From NCBI GenBank assembly GCA_932521025.1, contig OW051472.1, positions 2,852,001-2,916,000 on the forward strand: 64,000 nucleotides of DNA. Reading direction: 5' to 3'. The position numbers and the translations under genes were made by a program. Position 1 is the first letter of the stretch, and every line of letters starts with the position of its first letter. Below are positions 10,801-19,678 of this stretch, piece by piece. The DNA comes from Oscheius onirici. Taxonomy: Eukaryota > Nematoda > Chromadorea > Rhabditida > Rhabditidae. The notes under the pieces are model-generated. The model saw nothing but the letters and a program-made list of their open reading frames with translations. It was not told the origin of the DNA and ran no database searches.

Positions 10801-12618
10801 GTTTTTTGTGTAAAAGTTAGAAAGTCAATTTAGGTGCGATGTATCAAAGCGGTGATCAGAGCCTTCCTGCTCACACTCGATGGAAACTGCTCGAGGCAGC
10901 TGGTCATTGCACTGATGAGCGTCTTCAGCAATCTGGAGAACTTTGTACCGAGGATGCTCTTTGAGGCTAGTTTTCAGATTTTTTTTCAGTCAGAAAAACC
11001 TTCCTTTTTCAGCTAGCAGCCCTAGAATGGCTCGGCGGCACAAAAGCAGCCGTCCTGCTCTCGGACATCTACGAGCATCCAACTCTTCTCTTCCGCTGCG
11101 ATCGTCGCATCTTCTCCTCGCCGCAACATTTCGTTAGCTTCATTTCAGCCCTCGACTTCTTCATGCAGGCCAGCAAGAACAATTTACAGCGAAAAATACA
11201 CGCCGCTAATCTGACCGCAAAGAGGTTTTTCGCCCTTTTTGTTAATAAAATATTAGTTTTAGTGAGCAAGAAGTGAAGGAGAAACACGAGCTGCTGATCG
11301 CCTTCGACAACGCCCAAGTCTCGATGATCGTCCAGCTGCTGATCGAGATTTCGGACGAGAAAAGAATGAAAGATGGTAGCAACTTTTTCGTACTTTTTAA
11401 CATTTTATTTACAGATTTACAAAACGAGGCGGCGCTGATTCGACGAAAAGAAATTCGAAAAATTGCGTGTGACTTCCTTCATCAGATCTTCGTCAACGAT
11501 CCGCTAGCTATACGAGTCGTCCTCTTCCAGGTAAACCCATATTTTATTCAAAAAATTGAAAAAGATTGCCTCCAGACGGGATTGAACCGTCGACCTTCTC
11601 TTTACGAGACAGACGCTCTGCCACTGAGCTATAGGGGGCCGCGTTTTATCCCAATTTGGAAACGAATAGATATATAAGCGAAGGTCTTTTTGACTTGTTT
11701 GGGCAGCTGTTTTCCGATTGATAGATGCTGGCTAATTTAAATCCATTGTATTTTGTAAATCGGTAAAAAAAGCAATGCCTTCAAGCGGGATTGAACCACC
11801 GACCTTCGGTTTACAAGACCAACGCTCTGCCACTAAGCTATAGAGGCTCTTTTTGATGATTTGCACCTTCAAATGAGCCGGAGATGGCGCTAAAACTGCA
11901 CAAATATGGATGTTTTAACATGACACTTTTCTTGTTGATACGAACCAAAGTGTGCCGATCTAATTCTACAACCAAAATAATCTAGTGAGATACCAAACAA
12001 CGAGATTCTAGGGCCTGCCGCTGCACATGATCCCTCACCTCGTTCAAGAAGTTCCCTCCATGTTCGCCGCCGTCGATCACATCCACGATCTCATGTGTCA
12101 GCCGGACGCTTGTCGGCGAATCTGCGCCATTCACATAATGGTCAACCTCTCCCGAAAATACCGAATCAGAAACAGCTTTGCAATGATTGAACTCATTTTG
12201 GACGTCGTCAGTACCCTTTTCAAGTAAGTTTTTTTTTTTGCTAAAAACAATCGGTTTAGATACTCTGAATCCTTTATGAATCTGCGCCTCTTCATGAAAA
12301 CTGTTCCAATTCTGGCAGAATTGATTGTTGTCAGTTTTTTTTGAACCAAAGTTAGAGAAAATAATTTTAGATCTTTCCCCAAGTGGCAGCAGACGTGACA
12401 GCTCTTCTTCTACGCGTCTCGGCCATGGCCACGTCACGTCTTTCTCTTCAGCCGCTGGTGCGTTTTTTTTACCTTTTAACCATTCCGTGTATTACCAAAG
12501 TGCGCAAAAAATATATAAAAGCCCATTTTTTCAGTTGATTCGACCGAACTGCGATGAGCGAAAACTGGTCGACTTGGTCCGCCGATCTCTCTCAAGCCAG
12601 GTAGACGCCCAGGTCTAA
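7887..12618 (+). CDS. ints-2: Integrator complex subunit 2
   Basis: About 18 exons encode roughly 980 residues; vertebrate INTS2 is about 1,200. INTS2 is a helical-repeat scaffold of the Integrator complex, which cleaves snRNA 3' ends and attenuates RNA polymerase II in the nucleus. Recognition rests on colinear matches to the family as I know it: LPVTTNLNAQSGPRLPI (human VPVTSNL...LPI), LENFVPRMLFELAAL (human LNTVMPRRLW), FRCDRRIF, FLHQIFVNDPLAIRVVLFQG, and PHLVQEVPSMFAAVDHI (human VAGIPSMHICLDFI). The N-terminus starts MPLEWEQLSG, and a stop at 12616 follows VDAQV. One intron (10966-11012) appears to be GC-AG, supported by the homology across it. Two tRNA-Thr-like sequences lie antisense in the intron at 11531-12011. 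Confidence 0.88.
11568..11639 (-). tRNA. tRNA-Thr(CGT)-like, probably decaying
   Basis: The minus strand folds as a tRNA with anticodon loop CTCGTAA (anticodon CGT). D stem GCTC/GAGC and T arm GACGG-TTCAATC-CCGTC are intact. The acceptor stem has mismatches or an extra C, and one anticodon-stem pair is G-G, so it may be a pseudogene. It is nested antisense in an INTS2 intron. Confidence 0.6.
11777..11847 (-). tRNA. tRNA-Thr(TGT)
   Basis: A 71-nt cloverleaf on the minus strand with anticodon loop CTTGTAA (anticodon TGT, Thr). The anticodon stem TTGGT/ACCGA is intact allowing one G-U, the D stem is GCTT/GAGC, and the T loop is TTCAATC. One C-A mismatch sits in the acceptor stem. A and B boxes are present. 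It lies in the same INTS2 intron as the CGT-like copy, about 140 bp away and in the same orientation, which suggests tandem duplication. Confidence 0.8.
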
Positions 12619-12769
12619 ATCTATTATTTGCATATTGTATGTTTCAAACGGGTATTTTAGCTGTGTTAAAAAATAAACTTTTTCCCTTTTTCCTATCTTC
12701 CAGTGGTTGCTACCCAGTTTTTGGGAGTTTCCTAGTTACCCGAGCTGTGAAGGCCCTTCTACTCTTCCA

Positions 12770-14560
12770 ATGCTCCGACTTCTGGTTTTCTTTTGTCTCC
12801 TTCTGGTTCATGGTAAGAATTGGAGGGAAATCGAAACTTTTCCAGTCAAACCACAAAGTATCCGCTGCTATCAATGTCTGGCTCCTAAGGATGCCGTCCA
12901 GTTGAGCGAGTGTGTTTAAAAAAATGGCATCATTCAAATGGATTTAGCTATTGCGTGGATAGGAATTTCTGTACAGGCACGTACTGTTTCAAAGGACCGG
13001 ATACAACCTGTGAGTTTGAGCCTCTGGAGAAAAATTTCTCTTGTCCCTCATTTCTCGATCAAGAAGTGATTTTTCGAGTTTTTGATGTTCTGCAAAGTTG
13101 TAGAGGGAACAAAATCCTACAGCTTTCCAGAACATCAGGAAGCTATAAAATAGCGTCTTGTTCCTGAAATTGGGGTTGCAAGTTAGTTAATCGAAAGTTC
13201 AAAAATAACTTTAAAACTAAGTTTACAATCGTTTTTCACAAATTCTAACATCATCAACGTGTTCAGCGGCCTCGAAAACCCCAGAAACCACTTAACAAAA
13301 ACAGTTTTTTTTTGACTGGAGTAGGCATGGGAACGGGCCGGGCTGAGATTTCCGGCCCGGGCCGGCCTACCAGGGCCCGCTCCCCAGACTTGGCCATCAG
13401 ACCGGCAAGCGTGTGTGCTCGGACCGGCTGAGGCCGATCCGCTCCGGACCGGTCCGATTCTTGCGAGTGTCAAAACATTTTTGATAATTGTTTCCAATGT
13501 TTTTGACTACCCTGATCACGATTCCGAGTCAAAATTGGTTGAAAATGCAGCTCTAATTAAACTTAGTGGGATTTTGAAAAGAATAGTGGGATTTAAAAAA
13601 GTAGTGGGATTTTGAAAAAAGTTGTTCAGGAAATCGAAATCTTCTTTTCTTTTCGTTTTATCTTTTCCGAACATTCAGGAAGCGGCCAGTTGCCGTCAGA
13701 GAGTTATAGAAGACAGTTTCCCACACATCCGACATAACCAGAGAACAACGCGTATCTCCAGCAAAATAGGGGATTCTAAATGTTCTTTTTTTTCTAGATG
13801 TATTGTTTTTAGCGTTTCTGGTTCTAGGAATGACCCGAACAAATGTGGCAGGAGTTCACAATGCTCTCCCTGCGAATGTCCCGTGCCCTCTCAACTCCGC
13901 AGCACATTTCTCGCTATCTGTCTTCGATTCTCGTGTCTTGTGGCACATATCTCTCTTCGACTGTCACAAAGAAAGAGTCTATTATGTTTATATTATGGTT
14001 AGAGAGAGATTATTAGACGAGGAGTCCTACTTGTCGGAGTCAGAGGATTAGTAAGAGACGGACCACTCTTTCTGAGTGCCATTCTTGCTTCGGATCGTTT
14101 TGTAAATCCCTTCACAGATACCTGGGAGCAAATTATAGCGGATTATTCATTGGTATCTCTGACTGTCTCTCTTATTCTGTTTTGCATCTTATTGTACGGT
14201 ATCTTCAAAATCCCACTTTTTTTAAATCCACTATTTTTTATATCCCACTGTTTTTAGGGCATCTTCAAAATCCCACTATTTTTTCAAAATCCCACTAAGT
14301 TTAATGAGAGCAGAAAATGCTTCGAAAACCGTTTCCAGCAACCGGAATCGTTCACGGCTGCGTCAGTACTCCTCCTATCGACCAGAAAGTTGGCAGTAAG
14401 TCTTACTAGAACATAAAAAAGCATCAGTTTAGCCTGCAAAGTATACAACGGCTCTTCGGTCAAGCACAACTGCTACTGCAAGAATCAGGACTTCTGCAAC
14501 GAATCTCCTTCTCTCTCAATGCTAGCTCCCCTTCTGCCCTTTCTTCTCTTGTTTCTTTAA
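12770..14560 (+). CDS. Ly6/uPAR-type secreted or GPI-anchored protein
   Basis: Exon 1 encodes a signal peptide (MLRLLVFFCLLLVHG). Exon 2 carries the first cysteines (IRCYQCLAP). After a 38-nt intron (12908-12946) the next exon reads YCVDRNFCTGTYCFKG. Two exons at about 14310-14560 finish with GIVHGCVSTPPID and CKVYNGSSVKHNCYCKNQDFCN, then a hydrophobic C-terminus (LAPLLPFLLLFL) typical of a GPI signal. This cysteine pattern, ending CYC...DFCN, fits the three-finger Ly6 fold. The 1.3-kb intron at about 13011-14310 is full of repeats, and its exact phase is not resolved, so a further exon may be hidden there. AATAAA overlaps the stop. The role is unknown. Confidence 0.65.
13084..13138. repeat. 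GATGTTCTGCAAAG hairpin repeat
   Basis: 'tgatgttctgcaaagttgta' is followed by the imperfect reverse complement 'ctacagctttccagaacatc'. Related motifs occur at 3240-3272 and 18568-18775. Confidence 0.5.
13322..13465. repeat. GC-rich CCGG/GGCC fold-back block
   Basis: The start 'aggcatgggaacgggccggg' leads into alternating GGCC, CCGG and GGGCC words that fold on themselves. Three comparable blocks lie at 17913-18112, 41597-41832 and 47110-47235. AT-rich sequence flanks it. Confidence 0.6.
13556..14305. mobile_element. 750-bp element with terminal inverted repeats in Ly6 intron
   Basis: The ends are reverse complements beginning ATTAAACTTAGTGGGATTTT. Each end carries several further copies of AGTGGGATTT(A/T) followed by an A-run, which act as subterminal repeats. 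The interior includes a short plus-strand frame (13803-14051, start MFLAFLVLGMTR) that I do not recognise, and no transposase. Confidence 0.65.
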
Positions 14561-14608
14561 ATAAAAAAAACACAAAAACTGCCAGATCTCCATTTTATTC
14601 GATTGTTT

Positions 14609-15169
14609 CTATACTTGAGAATTACTTGCAGATGAACCTCTCTTGGACGGAGTTCCAGAACTCGAAGTCGTTACAGGCTTGCTACTTGTCGGATTCACAA
14701 TCTTCTGTTCCTCCTGCTCGGAAGGCTTGTTCGACGGCGTGACGGTTCGAGACGTTGGAGCTGCTCCGGCGGTCTGGCTGGTTGTCAAAGCGACAGATTG
14801 GTTAGTTGTGCCTGTCACAAACTTCTGATCCTTCTGCTCGGGAGGCTCGGCAAAGAGCAGAAAGACGTCCTCGAGACTGGATTGCGTCAGACAAAAGTCC
14901 GGCACGGAAATCTCCTGACTCAACTGGATGCAGCTCGTGAACAGACTCGACCAGCTGTCTTTTCCGGATTTCGGGAGCTGCCACTTGAGATGACGCAATC
15001 CAGTCTCGAGGACGTCTTTCTGCTCTTTGCCGAGCCTCCCGAGCAGAAGGATCAGAAGTTTGTGACAGGCACAACTAACCAATCTGTCGCTTTGACAACC
15101 AGCCAGACCGCCGGAGCAGCTCCAACGTCTCGAACCGTCACGCCGTCGAAAGAAGCACCATCGACCCAA
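14609..15169 (-). pseudogene. Inverted duplicate of a coding 3' end (minus copy)
   Basis: A 186-codon frame ends in ...TPSKRGSSASNSQV with an AATAAA behind it at about 14592. Its core (SSLEDVFLLFAEPPEQKDQK through TSRTVTPS) is encoded by the 160-bp arm 14730-14889, which is repeated perfectly in reverse at 14991-15150. The low-complexity Ser/Thr/Pro tail has no recognised domain. No 5' exons or signal peptide are evident, and upstream sequence runs into the other arm, so this is probably a gene fragment, though a real short gene is not excluded. Confidence 0.35.
14730..15150. repeat. Perfect 160-bp inverted repeat, 101-bp spacer
   Basis: Arms 14730-14889 and 14991-15150 appear identical as reverse complements (start 'ttcgacggcgtgacggttcg'). 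Weaker matching outside the arms (gccagatct at 14581, agatctggc at 15201) suggests that an older, longer inverted duplication was homogenised in its core. Confidence 0.85.
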
Positions 15170-15181
15170 TCACAGGTCTGA
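14991..15181 (+). pseudogene. Inverted duplicate of a coding 3' end (plus copy)
   Basis: The plus-strand frame through the right arm repeats the same core peptide as the minus copy, then diverges to ...TPSKEAPSTQSQV and a stop at 15181. AATAAA follows at about 15191. Both copies end in a similar xxSQV, so they look like paralogous 3' ends pointing away from each other. No 5' part is seen. Confidence 0.35.
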
Positions 15182-15239
15182 AAAAGCTAGAATAAAAAGA
15201 AGATCTGGCATCGTAGCCTTTTACTTTGTGTTTTCCAAC

Positions 15240-15345
15240 ATTTTTACGCAAGTATTAACAGTCAGCATGTGATCAGCGTCCTCGAAAACCCTTAAAAACA
15301 TTTACGAAAAATGTTTGATCTTGGCGGGTATCGAACCAACAACCT
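15240..15345 (-). repeat. SINE fragment (tail and B box only)
   Basis: On the minus strand, 'ggttcgatacccgcc' is followed by the family tail 'gggttttcgaggacgctgat'. The tRNA 5' half is missing. Confidence 0.55.
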
Positions 15346-15365
15346 CCCACAGCCCGCGCGATATG

Positions 15366-15560
15366 ATAGTTTCAATTTTTAAAAGCACTTATCTCGGCCA
15401 AAAAAGCAAAAATCGGCAAACGAAAAAATACCATCCTGGGGAATCATGTCAACTATCTCCTGTCCAAATTTGAGCACAATCGGTTCAGAGGGGGCTCCGC
15501 TATGTCTGCGAAACCAACGCGGGGTCGGCATCTCTCTGTGTGCGCCGCGCGCTGTGGCTA
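15366..15560. mobile_element. Half copy of palindromic MITE
   Basis: This matches one arm of the element at 18961-19310, from 'agcacttatctcggccaaaa' through 'cagagggggctccgct' to a GCGCCGCGCGCTGTG end. It is a single arm, so it is truncated or a solo arm. The rest of 15561-16557 holds nothing I can support. Confidence 0.7.
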
Positions 15561-16557
15561 AAGGTTCGTTTATCAGCATTGCCTTCTATTCAATGGTCCT
15601 TCTTGAATAACGTCAACAGTTTCTGTTAACTTTTCACCAAAAGTCTATAAATGACACGAAACTAGTTTCACAAGTTACTTATACTGACTCAGAAGTCTCC
15701 ATTGGCAATCGTGTTTCTCATCACTTTTCCAAAGTTTTCAGTCTTTTTACTTCTTAAATTGCTGTTTAGACGAGGCGGATTGATAACTTTCATAAGGTTT
15801 AGGTTAGGTCCTTTTTTGGAACAAATCCTTTACGTTCAATCATTTCTCACAATTTTGGGTGGCGAAACCCCCATGTTCAACACAACCCGGTACTTTATTC
15901 CTTCAGAAATTTCCCTGAAATATGGAATCGGAAAAGGTTTCATCAAATAGCCTTATTCTCAATAGTTTCTCGATTTTCGTTTTCTTATCCGCCTGATGTT
16001 TTTACACTTTTCCATTCATACTTTCCACTTCTGATGATGAAAAAAATTCGGTTTCAGCAAGAATACAAAAGAAAACACGGTGTCTGATTGATGGTGCAGT
16101 TCTTCCTTCTCTCCGAGTTTCACAACGTCTAGACGCCTCAGACTGTTCCGACGGTTTCATTGTCTCGCGTCTGTATTCTTCTTCCATCACTGCCCAATAA
16201 AAAATCTCAAACTGGCTGCTAACTTCCACAACCGTCGCTCTGACAGCATCAATAAACCAGCGTCTCCTTTTTTGAAAGTTTTACTCATTTTTTGATGAAT
16301 TTTTGAAGGATTCTCTTTCATGAACACTTCATTGCTCTGACTTTTCGCGATTCTGGTCTTTTTTGAAAAAAATGTCTTGAACCAAATTCTCGATACAAAC
16401 CTTTGTTCTTTCCAACTTCCTGTAACTTTTCTTCCGTGTACTCATCCACACGCGCCTCTTTCCTCCCAGTTGAACGAGAGAAAATATTTACACGTTGAAT
16501 TAGCAGGACCCTCTCCAAAAAGAGCCCAGGAGGACGTAAAATGACCGCTGTTGCACA

Positions 16558-17642
16558 ATGCTCAAATTCTTTCTCTTCGGCTGCATTTTGGCTGTTCTGA
16601 TTGGAGAGACTGTCTCGGCTCAGGTGAGGATTGGTTGGAGAATTATTCGGGCTGCTTGGAACGGCCTAAAAATGAAAAAGAATAAGCATGTGCTACAGGT
16701 GAAACAAATTAATATCTTGTTTTGATGGAAGACTGATCGAGAAAAGAAAACTCTCTAGGTTTCATACTCTTGCGAGCGAGCATGAAAAATTTCTTTTCCT
16801 GGGCACGAATCGTCAGAATAACTATGTTCTAGTGAAGAAAGCACTATATGTAAAACTTTTGCAACAAAACAAGTTTTGGTATATTTCCCCACACAAAAGT
16901 ACTGTCCAAACTCCAGAGTTTTGGACTTTCTGCCACTCAATCTGTGTTCCCGAAAAAAAGAACAAGCTTATTTCAGCTTTGTACCCTGTCCCTGGCATAC
17001 CCTGGCATCTCCCCGCCAGCCTAGCCTGTCCAGCGGATCCCGTAGCTTGAGCAACCCTGATCATTCAACGCGCTCATCATCACTCCAAGACCCTTCTACT
17101 CTTCGGATGTGATCTCGGTCAGGTGAACTACCTTGAAAACCGAATAAACAGTTTTTAAATCAGGATTAAGGCGAAATTACTGTAAAACCTTTTTTGTTTT
17201 GCTAAAACTAGATATTTCTTTTGCTGCCGAGGTATTTTGATCGTAAGAGCAAAACCATCGTAAAGTACCAAAAAGTATCTCGTCCCCGTTTGAACAAGAC
17301 AATGGAAACGTTTTTCGCAAATCAGAAGCCCAATTCGATTAACCCCAACAACGACATTTCAGCGAAAGAGACGTCTTTATGTCACAGGTGAAACAAGCTT
17401 TGTATTTTTGAAGCGATCAAAAAGTTTTACTCTGCCCAAGACAAAAGAGCAATGGGCTAGCCTTGGTCAAATATGAAATCTTTTTGAACTATTTTAGCGA
17501 TAAAATAACTTTTCAGTGTTCTCCCGGTTGTACCTGGGTTGGAGCCACTGACGTATGTCTCTGTCCCATAAAGGCTGACGGCTCCTGTGACGCCTCCTGT
17601 TCTCTTCAGGACAGGTTTTGTGCCTGTTTTCCGCTGGACTGA
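16558..17642 (+). CDS. Small secreted cysteine-rich peptide
   Basis: Two exons, 16558-16623 and 17517-17642, join in phase 0 across an 893-nt intron. Exon 1 is a 22-residue signal peptide (MLKFFLFGCILAVLIGETVSAQ region). Exon 2 encodes a 41-residue mature peptide with eight cysteines spaced CSPGC, then CLC, C, C, and finally CAC before the end FPLD. The donor (CAG|gtgagg) and acceptor (ttttcag) are both strong. Size and cysteine density fit secreted nematode peptides such as antimicrobial or protease-inhibitor types, but the spacing matches no family I can name, so function is left open. Confidence 0.6.
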
Positions 17643-17912
17643 ATACAGTTTTTACTTTTACCACACTTTATTCTCTTTGCGGAACATAGTTTTTTTTTCA
17701 TGAAAAAAAAGAAGCGAATGAGGGACGTTTATGTTGACTCATTTCATGACTTCGTGAAACTTCTTTTGTATATTCTTATTCTTATATTTTTCAAAAGAGT
17801 GTTGCGAATGCGTCATCGTACAAAAATCGTATAGCTTGGGGTACTTTTTATGTTCTATAACAAGACTTGAGGGTTTGGGTAATAACATTTAGTGCTGATT
17901 GAGCTTCGACTA

Positions 17913-18112
17913 GGCATGGGAGCAGGCCAGTCTTGGGCCCAGATTTTCACCCCCGGGCCGGCCAGATAACCGAAAAATCTTCGGAAAATTGATTTTGTAA
18001 AGTAAAAAAGTGAACATTCCCAGTACGAAAAAACCGATTGTATTTTGCTTTGTTTTGATTGAATCGAGCCGGCGCGAGCCTAATTTGGCCGGCCTGGCCC
18101 ATTCCCATGCCC
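17913..18112. repeat. GC-rich fold-back element with GGCATGGGA ends
   Basis: The left end 'aggcatgggagcaggcc' is mirrored by the right end 'ggcctggcccattcccatgc'. The interior arms GGGCCGGCC and GGCCGGCC pair around an AT-rich centre. There is no coding signal. Confidence 0.65.
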
Positions 18113-18309
18113 AGATTCGACTCTCTAGGTCTCATTATTTTCCTCTCCCCAAACTATCTTTTCTGCTGAAAATTTTCGTCTCAATGAATATGTAACGCGT
18201 TTCACCAAATAGTCTTATTGAAGGTTTCATTGGTTTACGGTTGTTGCTACACAGCCCCCGGACCGCGACACGGACCGACTGGGCCGCTTTTTTTTGAGTA
18301 GGCGCCCAA

Positions 18310-18400
18310 TCGTCCGCACGGCCTAGTGGTTAGCGCTCCAGGCGTTACCTGAGCAACTAGGGTTTGATCCCTGTCGATGTTTTTGCAGCTTTTTGGTTTT
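18310..18400 (+). repeat. Solo tRNA-Ser-like SINE copy
   Basis: 'cacggcctagtggttagcgc' resembles an A box and 'gggtttgatccctgtcgat' a B box, followed by a T-rich tail. This copy has no head-to-head partner. Confidence 0.5.
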
Positions 18401-18562
18401 TGCAAATATAATTTACCGTTTTTATGCATATTCTATCGTTAGAAAACTATTTTGGTCTTTGTTTTCGTTCAGAATCGCGTAAATTTCTTGAATGTGTAAA
18501 AACTACTTTGGTCGCGACCCCGCTACAATCTGTGCATTTTTCATGTGGAAGAAATGATTTTT

Positions 18563-18790
18563 ATGCTTTGCGATGTTCTACAAAGTTGGAGAACAGATAA
18601 AGGGCTACAGTTTGGTTGTCTTTAAGAAATGGCAAAAGCACGCTTTCGGTGTTTGTCCGAGTGCTGTTTAACATCGAGTTTTCATATTGAAAACGGAACT
18701 TTCTGTTGGTTTGATGTTCTACAAAGATGAAGATTTTGATCTGTTCTTCAAGTTTGCAAAACATCAAAAAACTCGAAAAGCATTTCTTCA
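18563..18790. repeat. GATGTTCTACAAAG hairpin repeats
   Basis: Two copies of 'gatgttctacaaag' (near 18568 and 18712) occur. The second is followed by the partial reverse complement 'agtttgcaaaacatc' (near 18750). The motif recurs at 3240-3272 and 13084-13138. Confidence 0.5.
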
Positions 18791-18960
18791 ATTTGCAAAT
18801 CGCCCTGCGAATAAAGCACTATAAGTAGTACCCATAAAACAGTGAAAGATGATCTCCTGTGGTTTTGGGCTAGAAAACATTATCAATACACTGCACACGT
18901 TCAGTATCCACTAAGCAAAAACAACACAAATATACCAAATATTGACGTTTACACTTGGAA

Positions 18961-19310
18961 AGCGCGCGACATGCCGACCTAGCGTCGGCTTCCCAGACTT
19001 AGCGGAGCCCCCTCTGAACCGATTGTGCTCAAATTTGGATAGGAGATAGGTGACATGATTCCCCGGGATGGTTTTTTTTCGTTTGCCGATTTTTATTTTT
19101 TTGGCCGAGGTGTAATAGGTTCAATTTTTAAAAGCACTCATCTCGGCCAAAAAAAGCAAAAATCGGCAAACGAAAAAATACCATCCTGGGGAATCATGTC
19201 AACTATCTCCTGTCCAAATTTGAGCACAATCGGTTCAGAGGGGGCTCCGCTAAGTCTGGGAAGCCGACGCTAGGTCGGCATGTCGCGGCCTGTGGGCGCC
19301 GCGCGCTGTG
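18961..19310. mobile_element. Palindromic MITE-like element
   Basis: Two arms of about 150 bp (about 18965-19110 and 19141-19290) are near-perfect reverse complements. They share 'catgccgacctagcgtcggc', 'cagacttagcggagccccct' and 'gtttgccgattttt', around a centre of about 30 bp. A single-arm relative lies at 15366-15560. No transposase or clear target duplication was found. Confidence 0.8.
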
Positions 19311-19530
19311 CTCCTGGTGGCGTTAGATTTCCAGACAATGATGTTCACCGTTCGGCCATGTGAGCAAATTTTTCCGAAACGGTACGGATGAGATATTAGC
19401 TGTCATGGCCAAGTGGTTTGCATCGTTGCCTGGAAGTCAAACGCCTCCTGAGGGTTCCTAGTTCGATTCCCGTGGGCGACAATTTTTTTTTCAAAATGTT
19501 TTCTATGGTTTTCGATCACGCTGATCCGAT
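19311..19530. repeat. tRNA-Ser-like SINE pair, head to head
   Basis: A minus-strand head (19311-19358) and a full plus-strand copy (19390-19530) flank a linker with 'cgaaacggtacggatgagat'. The plus copy has 'catggccaagtggtttgcat', then 'agttcgattcccgtgg' and the tail 'ggttttcgatcacgctgatc'. It is the best example of the pair structure and directly follows the palindromic MITE. Confidence 0.65.
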
Positions 19531-19678
19531 CCTGCAGTCAGAATTACTTGAAAGGCTCTAAAAAATGTTTTTGTCTTATATCTTTGCCAAAATCCTAAGA
19601 ACAGTCAAGACATAAACCAGTTTATTGCAATGAAAATTGTCAAAAACAGCATGCCGTTAAAAAAGAACGAAAACTGTC

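Noticed and set aside
11531..11690. Extension of the INTS2 exon frame past 11530
   Set aside because: The read-through covers the antisense tRNA. Homology resumes at 12012 after a proper acceptor, so this is intron.
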